Positions 24,412 through 36,608 of a DNA stretch of 64,000 nt are shown here, piece after piece. The stretch lies in the NCBI GenBank assembly GCA_904066235.2, contig CAJFCV020000001.1, positions 4,960,001 to 5,024,000 of the forward strand, read 5' to 3'. Below the pieces are notes generated by a model, which was given only the letters and a program-made list of their open reading frames with translations, was not told the DNA's origin and searched no databases. A program made the translations under genes and the position numbers. This DNA comes from Bursaphelenchus xylophilus. Lineage: Eukaryota; Nematoda; Chromadorea; Rhabditida; Aphelenchoididae. Position 1 is the stretch's first letter, and the number at the start of each line of letters is the position of its first letter.

Positions 24412-27400
24412 AAATAAACAGACTGGAATTTCGTGACAGAAATGAGTCAAAACAAATTATGAATCTCAAAGCAAACAAAATGGAACCTTTCCGGTTAGAA
24501 TACAATCTAAAAACAGCAATATTACGAAGCAAAATCAGCATAATAAATTTGCAACTACGAATATTTTCAAGTCAGCCCCCAAATTTTTAAATCCAGGGGC
24601 TAATTCAGCAATCTGCAGGTCTTGTTGAAACTCGGCGCAAATTTAAGTTGCATTTAAAAAAAAAGGCTTCTACTGCATGATAATATCTTATGTTGAAGCC
24701 GCTACGACTGTGAGGTCAAAATCCAAAAAAATCCGCATGCTTTTCTAATATTTTTAAAGCGCATAATAGGCATTTTGTCCGCAATTCCAGGGAAGAGCGT
24801 TGGCACAAAAAATCTACTTTTTTGACAACAAACTTGCCACGAAACAGAAAGAAAACTTTTTTTCTCTGACCGTCTCTCCTCACTTTCCATTGTCTCTTGA
24901 CCTTTCGCAGGCCGTTGAATCGATTTGCCTTGCAGATTTCGAGCTTAAATTTTCACTTCTCTGAAATTTCCTATGTCAACAAACTATTTAGTCCGCATAA
25001 ACAGGATTTACTGACCCAAAAATTGGCACAAGGTCCCAAAACCACAAGCCTTCTTCCAAAAGCCCTTAAAAATTTCAAAATCTCACCCAAAACCGTCCAG
25101 ATTCGTAACAAATTTCCGCAGACCAAAGTGAATAAAAACCGTTTTAGGCGAACAAAAACTGACAGTTTCTCTTTTTTCCAACTCACCAAAATCAGAAATG
25201 GACCAAAAACAATTTGGAGGCTAAAAACGGAGGGAGAAGAGAGAGAGAGTTTCGCTTTTTGGATTGGTTTCAAAGCACTCGGAATTATTTTTGTAATGCA
25301 AAGTACAGAAAATCTGCGATAAAGTGGGACGAAAATAGACGGAATTTGGGGACGTTTTCCTGTTTTTATGGGAAACATTGGCCTTTTGAAACATGTTTTG
25401 TTTACAATTATGTGAGCTTTGAACGGCTAACTTGCAAAAACGGCGGATTTATGGCGAGAGGCGGTAGTAAAAGGCGGCTTATGGGGTGTGTGTTATAGCA
25501 GAGAGAATACTGAATTTAAATCTTTTAGTCATCACAGTAAAGCAACAGCTAAAAGCTAAAAATAATCAGGCTTATGTCTTGTAAGGGAAATCTTGTATTT
25601 GGGCTGAATGAATTACAGCTAAACTTTAACTCAACAATTTAGCGAAGAAAGATTTTATCTTTTCCGGGAGAAGCCTAAAACATTTCGGCGAAATCGCCTT
25701 TAATTCAGCCGATGGAGGGCAGAATCAGCGTGCAAACTTTTTCTCAAAAAATATGCCCCACATAAAGTGTGAAAATACTATTCCTAATCTGTACCGAGTT
25801 TTGTCACTACCGAGCAAGAGCGCGTCTCTCGCATTTCTTCAATACAAAACTTTCTAAACTTCAACATCTCGCCCCTTAAACTTCGACCTCTCTCCTATCT
25901 CGCGCCAATGAAACAGAACCAAACAGCGGCCCTCAAAACGAGCACGGGCCGTGAGTGTAAATGAGCGGCATAAACAACACCAAAAAGGGTATGCTATTTG
26001 CATGGCACGGGCATGCACACCGTTCTCCCTTCCCCCCGGCGTTCCTGGTCAACTGTTCGCTTCGAAAAGAACAGCCGAGACTCCGGGAATCCCTCTCAAA
26101 TCGAAAACAAAGCAACCGGTAAACATCTGATGTAATAGGGAGCTAGGGTACGTTAATATATGGGATGAGGAAGTCGAAAAAATAATTTTAAAATTTGAGT
26201 TTAAAAGGTTGAGCTTGAAGTTTTGGATTTTATCAAAGGACTAATTCTAAGGCTCATATGTTGTCTGTATTTAGAAACACATGTCGTGTTCAGGCCACGT
26301 TTCAAGCACAACAAAAGTTAAGTTTGAATAATAAAGGGGCGGGGAGATATTCAAAAATGTTTTCGGGCAAGATATCCCATATATTCTCCCAAAAAATCTC
26401 ATCTAATTCTAAACGGGGAAATGATTAAGAGCCTCTTCGCAAAGCTTTGCGTATCTTACAAAACCATCCCTATAGCCTTAGGATATTTCGTCACTGCTCG
26501 GCAGTGCTCTTTGCCGTTCTTGTCATCCCTGCAGAGGCCGGCGAACGCTTTGACAAAACAATTTTTTGATTTCGCAATGTTCGACGTGTCTTAAACATGG
26601 AGAGGACGTGTATGCGAGGAAACCACTCTCTCGCTCTTTTCTCTTGATGACTTTACTGGCTGTTTTTATAGGGCCTCAAGCACGAAGAGGCTAGAGGAAA
26701 TATTTTGCAAAAACATGGCTAATGTTGTCCAGAAATAAAGTTTTCTAAGTGCTATTGTATCGGTTAGAAAAATAGCAGCAGAGATGTTAAAATATTTGTA
26801 AAATACGTTCTCTCCAGTGAAAAAAGAAATTCACGATTTTCGATTTATTTTTTCAAAGTTATGAAGAAAAAAATCAAAAAGTTCAGCATAATATTTTAGC
26901 TTCATACACCCCGTTTCCATAAATTTTATTTGAAACAAACATGAAACACGGAACGTTTGAAAATGCCGAGAGGAACGTCGGAACGGCCCAGCTGACTCTT
27001 TCCAGGCGAAAAGAGCCCAACAAATGTTCCCAAAAAAAGCGTTCGCGGTGGATTAAACAAAAATAAATTTAAGATTGAAACAGCTTTTATGTAAAAAAAG
27101 AGAATTTTCATTGGAAATAATGGATAGCAGAGAGCACCTAAAGAATTAACATAAGCAACCAAGTTTTGCAGCTGTTTCGCAGCATCAAACTCTTGTACAA
27201 CCAATCGTTGGAAACCAAAAAAATATTGTTTTATAGAAGGCCTTGCATGGAGGTTCATTTGGCTTAAATTTGACTCTAAAGACCTCTTAAATTGTTGGTC
27301 ATAAACAAATGTACGGTTGGCTTTCTTCATGATCCCAGCTGTTGTTGTAAAAGAAGAGACGGAAGCTTCACAAATTAATATGTTATGTATTGTAGATGTA

Positions 27401-29658
27401 CGATGCATTCAAGATTAGGAGAAGTCCCTTGAATTGCATCACTTCGTTCAGCATCTTGTCTATTATTATATATATCCGAATACCCCTCTCATAATTGCGT
27501 ATCCCCTCTCATTTTTTGTTTACCGACTCTTCTACCTTTGTTTTTACTAAAACACTTGTTGTTAACAAACCAAATGCTCTTTATCTTTTTATCTTTTTTC
27601 TCTGTTGCGTAACTGCAACCAGCTGGAAGAGAAAGTTCTCTTTTTTTTAAAAGAAATTGGATTTAATGAGAGGAAAAAGAAGAAGCACAAGTTCTGGGAG
27701 AAGGAAATTGGGAAAGGGGGTCTGTTTATTCTGATATGTTCGCGAGACGCAAATCTAGAGGTTTAAAAGCCGATTTTTGGAGGCTTTCGGAATAGACCAG
27801 ACCTTTTTAATTTTTGAGAGGACGTCTGGGGGTTACTTTTTAAAAATGCTACTTCCTTTTTTGACGGGCTTGGAAGAAAAGTTGGAAGTTGGAAGGTTAG
27901 TGGAACTGGAAGAAGGTCTTTCTAGATAGAAAATTTGAGAAATAAAGTGGGATCTTAGCTTATGTTATCTTACTGAAAAGGTACAAGCGTATTCAGCAGC
28001 CTTTGCAGACGAGAGACCATGAAAATTGAAGAGAGTAGGCTAGGGAAACAACAATTTTTACTGACACTTTCTCGGATTTTTTTGTGTTTGTAACAGTTGT
28101 GCTTTCCAAGTTCGTAAAGTAGGTTTCTCTCAAAATAAAATTTGTTTTGCAACCAAAGAATCGCAACAAGAGTTCAGTTTTATGATTTTTTTTTGTTTTT
28201 GGCCTACCAGCCTTGATAATTTCTGCACTTTGTAAGCGAAAAATCTCGTATGAATTTTTCAGAAAATTCATGTCTTGATTTATATCAAAATCCGCTGAAG
28301 CAATGGTTCTAAAATGTATGGTAACATTCCCCCTTTTGTCACGTCCACCAAATGTCTCTCAAACTCAATTTCACACATGATCTGTCATTTATTCGTTCCG
28401 TTTTCAATTTTACTTCACTTCCAACACTTTCTATTTGGTGCCAAAACATTGGGGCGGTCAAAATATTTTTTTCCATTTCCGATCCCGGCGGGGATTCCCT
28501 TATCTTGCGGTCGTATCTCCGTTCATTCGTCTTTTGCGTCAAGCTTTTGTTCCTCCTCTTGTAGCCAGCAGACAAATCGATGTATTTTGCAAATTTTGGC
28601 GCTTCGGAGAGTCGGCTGGTTTTGTGGGGCTGAGGTTTTTGTTTACGTCATGCAGAAACCCGCAGGATAAGAAGACGTCTGGCAAATTACGGTAGTAAAT
28701 TTGTGAAGCTTCCTTTATTCGTCTGGGGATTCAGAAGGCTTCATTTTTGATGCAATTTGAGCTTTTTACTGTCAATGTAATCTCTCAATTTCGCTATTTT
28801 TCAACTAAAATTTTTGTTGTAATCGATTCCTAAACGGCTTCAAAACATCCATAAAATCTGACGGCTGTTTTTAATTGAGCTATGAGCTCACAGCTTCTTT
28901 CAAATAAAATTTTAAAGCTTTTCGAGCTCAAATTCTTTCCGAATGGACGGAACATCCTGGATGTACTTTTTTCCGGTCAGCTTTGCGGAGTTGAAATCGG
29001 AGCCAATTCGATAAGAGAACAGGGTTGTTTTCGGAAAACAAGCCTCTTTAACTTTATTATACTATTTTGAAGAAGCTAAGATACTTGTCTGAAATTGAGT
29101 TCAGAGTCATTTTGTTGGGCAGACGATTGTTATTTTAAGGATCATAATTGTCATCCCCATGCTCATCACTTTCCAAAGGCCCTCCTGGCACGACCTCACA
29201 CTGTCCAAACCTGTCATCGTATCTCATCTTCCGGTCATTTTCATTATTTTTTTGCAAAAGTATCCCCACTTGTTGTCAAGCCGTCAATCAGCGGCCGAAA
29301 CTTTTCAATCTTTCCGGCAGCCATAAGAATATTATTTTTTCGAAATAGTTTTGAATGCCCTTGAGGATTGGAAATCAGATTTGGTACGGATTTTTGGGAT
29401 ATATGGTTTATTTGGTATATTTTATCGAATTTGGGAACACGATGGGGTTCTGATTGGACTGCAAAGTCGAATTTAAGTTCATAGAAAAAGTGGTTTTGGC
29501 CCAAGGTTCGGATTGTGATGCAACTTGATCAAAGCTATGATTGAAATTTCTGAGAAATCAACTAATTTTCTAGTCCACGTTTTGTAGATATCATCGAGAT
29601 TTTCAAGGTATTTCCAACTCAAAATTATAATTCTTCCAATCTAAACCGCTCCTTTGTA
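24412..29658. other. Gene-poor stretch
   Basis: No gene is supported. A possible short exon with TATA-like DNA upstream is at 26455-26670 on the minus strand (see findings). An open frame of 160 codons at 26926-27408 (minus) has mixed composition but no splice support or recognised motif. Confidence 0.4.
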
Positions 29659-29840
29659 CAGGGTGTACCAATTTTGTGGCCCGATTTGATAACTGTATGT
29701 TCGACTTACATTTGTATATCATATTTGTTATTAAAATGGGAATGTCTGAGGATTCCGGGAAAAAAAGAATTTTGAAATTTGGCCCCAAATTAAAGAAGTT
29801 ATAGTCAATTAAAATTGGGCCACAAAATTGGTACACCCTG
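29659..29840. mobile_element. 182-bp MITE with CAGGGTGT ends
   Basis: Terminal inverted repeats of about 24 bp (CAGGGTGTACCAATTTTGTG... and its reverse complement) are flanked by TA on both sides. The first eight bases match those of the 23352-24409 element, so the same transposase could move both, although the interiors differ. No coding capacity. Confidence 0.88.
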
Positions 29841-29842
29841 TA

Positions 29843-31868
29843 AAATTCACCAGCTTTACTTCTAATTGTTTGTCCACCCATGTTTTGTCGGCCTCTTCCA
29901 AGCAATACATGGTAAGCGCTTTGGCATTCATGAGGTCATTGCTTTAAATGGCGATTCTGTTTGGGCCGGCGGCCGAAAGCCACAACGGCCAGAAAAAAAG
30001 AAGACAATGAGGGGGAATGGCCGCAGGAAACCTAATTTTTATCTGTTTTCGGGAAATCCGATCTGCAAAAAAGTTGGGGTTTGAGGGCGAAAGTTGAGGT
30101 TTTCAAAAGGTTTGAAATGAGACCACCATGAAATTTTTATTATTTCTTTTTTGTAAAATACGAGATCGTTATTTCGTCATTGATTTTTTTCACCATAAGC
30201 AAACTTTAAAAAAAAATCAAAATTTTAAAATTTGGCCAAAAAATATATGTCCATGGCCAAATTTTTGCAGCTCATTCCGCGAATCCCACTAATTTTTTCG
30301 TAACCCCTTTCCCTCAGTGCGTCATTCCCGGAACGTTTTTTTTTTCTGCGGCCCAAAATATCCCTTTCTTACGACTTGTATTCGAGTATTCGTTCCCTAT
30401 TGGCTTCAAGTCTTCCGCACCGTGCGAAGTCATTTGTAAAAAGAAACAAAAAAAGAAAAAACGTTTTTCCGAGCTATTTACGGGACTAATGGTGGCAGAT
30501 TGGAGTGAATAGAGTTTATATTCAGCTGTAAAGAAGTAGCAGAATTTTTGTTTTTATATGAAGTTGTGAAACGGAGGAGTATATTTCCATACTTTGTGTT
30601 TCTAGATTTTTTTAATGCAGCTGAATGAAAATAAGACTGAAAGTTTCTTATTGCTAGGCGTTTTGATAATTCTAGTTTGCGCTATGAGTAAATCGCCAAT
30701 ATTTTTAATGAGAAAAATAAAATTTTGTCGGATTTTCACAATGAAAAATCATCTTTTTTGAAGACTGTTTCTCCTCAATTTTCAATTCCCTTGCCTTCAA
30801 AAATCGTTACTCATCACTTGATGAGCGATATAGTTAGAGCATTCACTAAAAGTTTCAGATATATAATAGGAGTGCCGTACCTTGAGATATTATAGATGCT
30901 TTTGATTATATATAGTAAACATTTTTAACGCAAAATTCGGCCAATCTGGCTTTAAGTGTGAGCACCTAGCTCTAACTTCTTATTCAAATCCCCATTCCTC
31001 CCCAATTTCCCTCTTCTCACTCGTCACATTCCAAGCAAGAAAGCTGGGCATGTACGGCATTTCCGAGGAACATACATCCCGTGCATATTGGTAATGAAAT
31101 TCAGACTTTCTTTATTCTTTTGTTTTCCGTCTAGCCTTTGTTTTTCGGAAATTATGGGATTTCGAAACCGTTGATATAAATAAAAATGTCGTATTTTACA
31201 AAAAGTAAATTCAGTAATATTTTTCTTTCTTTGTTATTACGTCATTTACAGTATTTTTGACGGGTCTTACAGTAGTATATGCATAAGAAGAGATAAAAAA
31301 TTCGAAAATTTCCCAATTCAATTATCCATGTTTATCAAATTTAAACACGGATAATTGTGGCCGTCCGCGAATTTTGTGGCCCGAATTATATTAAATTATG
31401 GGCGCAGACCTCGATTAGTCTTTGGTCAGGAACAGGATGTGATCATTCCAAAGGCCTTGTTATTATCTCCCGATGAATAAAATGAATGGAGGGCAGACGT
31501 TTTTTGAGTCGTTTCTGAGAGCGCTGTTCTGGGGATTTCGTAGACACTTCTACTTTTATTTTTTGTTTGGACCGAGTTCTGAGGGAATTTTGGGGAGGTT
31601 GAATGCATTTTTTATTTGCTCAAAGATGACGGATACAGTTTTAATTTTTAATATCTACAGGCATTTTCATAATGCTTCCGTTCTTTCTAACTTTGGCGAA
31701 TGGGCCAGTAAAAACTTTAGCCCTTTAAAATTGCGAAATTATCAGTCGATGTATTCAACTAGAACTTCAAGCGATAATACCATGGGAAATGAAGAGAATT
31801 GGTCAGAGAACAGCAAGTTTTTTGACACTGTCCCCTTTACTTAAAGACCCCAATTCTTGCAGCGAATC
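29843..31868. other. No gene seen
   Basis: AT-rich DNA with homopolymer runs and one GCACCGTGC variant at 30418. Open frames lack splice support. Confidence 0.45.
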
Positions 31869-31927
31869 TTAAAACACGATTTTTGAGTCAGGGCACCAGT
31901 AAAATATGTTCAAAATTCCGTGGCCCA

Positions 31928-31999
31928 ACCTCTGTAGTATAGTGGTTGTGCGCCAGGATTATCAATCTGGCGACCCAGGTTCGATTCCCGGTGGCTGCA
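31928..31999 (+). pseudogene. tRNA-like sequence (left arm), not a functional tRNA
   Basis: It has a good A box (TAGTATAGTGG) and B box (GGTTCGATTCC) with tRNA spacing, as in a tRNA-Asp body. The expected acceptor strands (ACCTCTG and TGGCTGC) do not pair, the T stem has a mismatch, and the GCCAG/CTGGC anticodon stem leaves a 10-base loop containing ATC. It therefore looks like a tRNA-derived polymerase III promoter rather than a working tRNA. Confidence 0.7.
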
Positions 32000-32815
32000 A
32001 ATGGCAGAAAATGGACTATAAAAGGGCGGAAACATGGAAAAAAGGGAAAATAAATTACAGAAAATTAATTTTATGCTACTTAGGACCAGTTTAAAAGTTT
32101 TTGCAAGAATTCCGCATAAATTACGGTTTTTATGGAAAACGCCTCGCAGCATTCGTAAGATCGCCTCAAACGGCAACTAAAAAGTTGTGGTGAATCCACA
32201 TAACCCTTTCTGTCCAATATTCATCATATCCGCCGAGGAATGTAATACAAAACAAAATAAAACAACCATTTGGTTTTCAGATGGAAGCGCGCATGTTACA
32301 GTCCCGTAATTTAGCCTCTGTTCCTTATAAACTGTGTCTTCATGTAGATTTATCATTAGAGCGTCCACGCGCTCCGTTTTTCGTGGGATACGCAAGACGG
32401 CCTAAGTTTTGCAAGCTGTGTGATCTCGGTGCTGTTAGGGAATCTTATATGACCTTTTGTGAATCTTATATGACTTTTTGGTCAAATATTGTTCCGTTCG
32501 ATAAACCTCGGCCGCAGCTCGCCTTCTTAAAATCCCGAATTTGAAAGAAAATCCAGGCTATCCCAAAAATTTAACGAAATAAGCAGAAATGGATTTATTT
32601 TGTAGTAGGAAGCCTCAGTAACCTCTTCTGTAAATTTTAACCAGATTGCTCCACTTTCCGGCAAGCTATAAGGCGTTTTCCATAAAAACCGTAATTTATG
32701 CGGAATTCTTGCAAAAACTTTTAAACTGCTCCTAAGTAGCATAAAATTAATTTTCTGTAATTTAGTTTCCCTTTTTTCCAAGTTTCCGCCCTTTTATAGT
32801 CCATTTTCTGCCATT

Positions 32816-32887
32816 TGCAGCCACCGGGAATCGAACCTGGGTCGCCAGATTGATAATCCTGGCGCACAACCACTATACTACAGAGGT
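32816..32887 (-). pseudogene. tRNA-like sequence (right arm), inverted copy
   Basis: Mirror copy of the left-arm tRNA-like sequence on the opposite strand, with the same A and B boxes and the same unpaired acceptor ends. If both A/B boxes were active, transcription would converge across the spacer. Confidence 0.7.
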
Positions 32888-33325
32888 TGGGCCACGGAAT
32901 TTTGAACATATTTTACATGTATCCGAAGCAGAATTTTATGCTGATTCCGAATCTGCAATAAAATCCTGTGGCATTTTTGATCCAAAGAAGTTATCGTCGA
33001 TTTTTATCGACCGGATTACAGTATGACCATGTTACAGTAATCTGACGGTAAAAATGCTACGATTTTCAGATTCCTGGGTGTCAAAAACCCCTGTATGCCA
33101 GGTTTGATCTCTGTGGTCGGATCACATCGGCCTCCAGAGGCTTTGAAGTATAAAAACGTATTTTGTAAAAAAATATGCCTTCCGGGCAAAATTGGGCAAA
33201 AATATTTTTAGCTTTTCTTCCACAAGTGCTACCGACTATTTTAAGCCAAAAATCTCAAAATCGATTTTTTCCTAAGACCGGGCCCCACTACTGGCTGACG
33301 CAGTGACTCAAAAATCGTGTTTTAA

Positions 33326-34319
33326 GGAAAGACTTTGATACAAATTTTTCCAAGCTTGTAGACTTGACATCTTGACGTATCTTGACAGCCGCCAAATTGT
33401 ATCAAAATGTAAAACGCCGTCTCTTGAACACTTCCGCGTTTTGCAATTACAATTTTCCTCGCGTTTTTTTATCTGTTGTTTTGTTACGCCATTTTTTGGA
33501 AGGGGTTCCAAGGCCTTATTGCCCCCAAGGGACATATATAAACAATGGCTTCCTGCCCAGACGTCATCTCAAAATTATTTCTTTGTCCCTCAGTTATCAC
33601 CCAACTCCCCTCTCCTATCCAAACAAACAGATTTTGGGTTCAAAAGTCCCATTAATCATCAAAAAAAAAGCAAAGTTTCCTTCCGTTTTCCTCAAAATTG
33701 AGGTCTTTTAGACTTTTTTCCACAATTTTCCATTCAAACCCCTTGGATGCCACGGCGAAAAAACGGCTGTGAGAAAACTCTTGGCCCCGAAAAAACAACG
33801 CCCGCGGGGAATTTCCTTTTATCCGTTGATATATGTGTTGTCTATACCGCCGCTTTATGGGCCTCTGATGAGTCGTAAAGCCGAAGCGGCCCCGGGTTTC
33901 TAACATACTCCGGGATTGTTGGGTGGAACGGCGGAGATTTGTGGGGCGTTTGGGATGCCTTGCAAGTTATGCTGGGGATATTTTTTGTTTTTGGATTTTC
34001 TTTAATTTTATTTACCATCCCTCAGAGTGGAGCGGTCAGCGATAAATCACTTTTTTGAGTACATCTTTGTCTGTTTTTGCAGAAAAAATTCATTTTATGT
34101 AAAGTACTGAGGGTTTTGAACTAAATTTCAATTTTTGGTCAAAAAAGGATTGATTTTTGGCCCTTTCGACCTGCTGTGATAATTGCCCTAAAATTCTAGC
34201 ATCTTTGAAAATTGTCTCTTTTTTGTTTATGGCACATATTTTTTTGTATTTTTGCAAGAATTCCGTTTTATTCTTTACTTTTTTTGATCGAAATTTTCAT
34301 TTATAATCTCAAATTTATT
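33326..34319. other. No gene seen
   Basis: Mixed AT-rich DNA upstream of the Nudix gene. A possible promoter must lie here, but no clear TATA box could be singled out. Confidence 0.4.
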
Positions 34320-34331
34320 TTCTTTTCAGTA
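34320..34331 (+). promoter_or_regulatory. Probable splice-leader acceptor of the Nudix gene
   Basis: TCTTTTCAG occurs about 35 bases upstream of the ATG at 34366 with no coding exon before it, the usual arrangement for nematode trans-splicing. A 5' UTR intron is the alternative. Confidence 0.45.
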
Positions 34332-34365
34332 AATGTAACCTTTCTTGCCATAGAAACAAAACAAA

Positions 34366-36179
34366 ATGACTTTCGACGAGGTGCCATTACGTGAATCAGC
34401 GGGTTCTTCCAATAGTTCCAGTCAATTGAATGTCTCGACCACCGACACCCAATCAGAAAGCAGTTCATCGGGGCCTCCGGCGATCTCTCCGAAGCCCAGA
34501 CGACAGAGATTGGGGAGGATTCCGGACATGCAGCTTGGGCGTGAGTTGTCATTTTGAAAAAAAAGTTTTTTTTTGTAAATTCACACTGCTGTTTTGAAAA
34601 TTTTTTTTTTTTTTCACTGTGCTTTTATTTTTTTGATTGCTAAGCCTGATATAAATAATAGAAGCGAAATAAAATTCACACAATTTCTTTTCAGGCTGTC
34701 CATGGGTCCGAGTGTACGACAATGTGACTTATATTGTAGTGGGCATGGTATTCCGAGAACACGAAGGCCACACACAGATGCTGCTCATTCAGGAAGCCAA
34801 AAAGAAGTGCCGAGGGAAATGGTACATGCCCGCAGGGCATGTCGAACCGGGAGAAACGATTGAGGTGAGCGCTCGGAAACTTTGACAATGTAAAAAATTG
34901 CGGGTTTCTAAAAAAATGCAATGAAAATAGTGAAATATGAGGGATAGATGAGTCTTTTTTGATCACCAAAACAAAAAATGTGCAAGAAAATGTTCCTGGT
35001 CAACTCTCCCCAGTTTCCATTGACTATCAGCCAGAATTATACTGATAATCCCTGTAAACCAAATCAAAATAAATCTTAGCAACTCTAACCCCCAAAAAAT
35101 GTTATTTTTTCAGCAAGCAGTCCAACGCGAAGTCAAGGAAGAGACGGGTTTTGAATCTCGGGTTGAGGCCTTACTATCAGTCGAGGTCAAGGGATCGGGC
35201 TGGTATCGGATGGCTTATTGGTGCGAAATCACGGGAGGAGAACTCAAAACAGTGCCTGACGTTGAGAGCTTGTCTGCGGGATGGTTCAATATCGATGATA
35301 TTAGGAACGGAAAGGTGGATTTGCGAGGAAATGATTTCTTTCGGATAGTCAGCGAAGCCGAAAGGTATTACAGATGGAAGAGAGAAAATGTTGGCACGTA
35401 TTTTGAGCCCATCTTGAATGTAAATCAAGTCCAGCCGGGGTTGTTTATCGAGTTTGTAATCGTCAAACAAGGGAGTTTAAGGCAAGTTGGATATAAATTA
35501 TTTTACGAAAATTTGACATCGTTTCTGAATGATCCTGTTTTTTTCAGCGACCGAACGGAAGTCCTTGTACATACAACAGTTGAATCAGAAGAGCAACTTC
35601 TTGATCCGAAACATGAAGCCTTCCCATTGGTCGAGTTTGGATTTGAATATTTCTTTCCAGTAGTGGTCTCCAAATGCTATAGAGTAAGTTTAGACATGTT
35701 TTGAATGAGTTTGCTCGCACCTAAGTAGGAGAATTTGGTGATTTAAAAATTTTGGCGGTCGTCAATGACGTTATAATTTATGTCGAACCACACAATCGCT
35801 CTTTTTGGCGGAGCTAGTGCGGATTTTCACCGACAAAGATTATATAGTTCATTTTTTTAAAATTCACCAATTTACCATATGATGTATCAATCTTATCTTT
35901 TTTTTATTTCGTTTCTTCTTCCAGCATCTCCTTGGTGATGGCCAGAACGTTGTCGAAGCTCCCTGCGCCGTCCTCGGCACTTGGTGCTGGCCAGAATCCA
36001 TGGACAGCATCCATCACGGCCTCAAGTTGCGCCTTCTCTGCATGCACAAGAAATCAGCCAAGAATACGGTCATCTACGACGAACGGAGATACCATTGGCT
36101 GGAGATTAAGGATTCCAAATTGAAAGGTTCCCTTGGGCTGGACCCCAGATTATTCCGAGTGCCATTGTTTATGTTGTAA
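34366..36179 (+). CDS. ndx-1: Nudix hydrolase, NUDT18/NDX-1-like (8-oxo-purine nucleoside diphosphatase type)
   Basis: Probably hydrolyses oxidised purine nucleoside diphosphates such as 8-oxo-(d)GDP, cleaning the nucleotide pool; this is known for NUDT18-type enzymes and inferred here. Five exons: 34366-34540, 34695-34864, 35114-35481, 35548-35683, 35925-36179, about 367 aa, close to the length I recall for the C. elegans enzyme. The first 58 residues are Ser-rich. The Nudix box is complete across the exon 2/3 join: GHVEPGE, seven residues, then REVKEETGF, with the metal-binding Glu residues present. It is preceded by VRVYDNVTYIVVGMVF, the start of the fold. The C-terminal domain (residues about 240-367) matches the family's extra domain in position. 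Intron 3 is 66 nt with a GC donor (GCAAGT) and no stop codon, so read-through would add 22 residues. AATAAA lies about 140 bases past the stop. Confidence 0.88.
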
Positions 36180-36608
36180 ACACGTTTTCCCAATGGTTGT
36201 AAAAAGAGTTTCATTGTGAACTAGAATCTCATATTTTTACCGTCCTTTGTGGTCATCTACTGCCAAAAGGAATTTATTTTTTTGTGGAGAATTGTCAGAA
36301 ATTTATATTTGTTCAAAGAATAAACTAATGCATGAAATAAGACTTGTCAGATGGCTGAGCAGAGCCTGTATTTAAGATGACCCCTTAGTTTTGCATGCCT
36401 AAAAATTATGTATGGATAGGGTGTATATAGGCTTGGCTACGTGCTGTTTGCATATATGCATAAATGGACTCTCCGGCCTTAATTTCTATGTTCCGTAATT
36501 TCTATGGTGATTCAACAAAAATTGCTTTTCAAATCATAACACTCCGACGAGTCATCATTTAGCCTTTGAAAATTTGTTGCAGATTAAAGATTTATTTCAA
36601 AAACGTTA

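Larger units (their letters stand above)
31869..33325. mobile_element. Composite foldback element with tRNA-like arms
   Basis: Inner part: two 245-bp inverted arms, 31899-32143 and 32672-32916, almost identical, around a 528-bp spacer. Each arm holds a tRNA-like segment. Outer part: a 22-bp inverted repeat, TTAAAACACGATTTTTGAGT plus CA, at 31869-31890 and again reversed at 33304-33325. The extra right flank (32917-33303) has no left partner, so this may be one element inserted into or captured by another. No obvious target-site duplication and no transposase frame were seen. Confidence 0.75.

Noticed and set aside
26926..27408. 160-codon open frame on the minus strand
   Set aside because: Mixed composition but no motif, no splice support and a Phe/Leu-rich second half; kept only as a remark in the region entry.
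31928..31999. Functional tRNA gene (anticodon ATC)
   Set aside because: A and B boxes are good, but the acceptor stem does not pair and the anticodon loop is too long; the duplicate in the other arm shares the defects.
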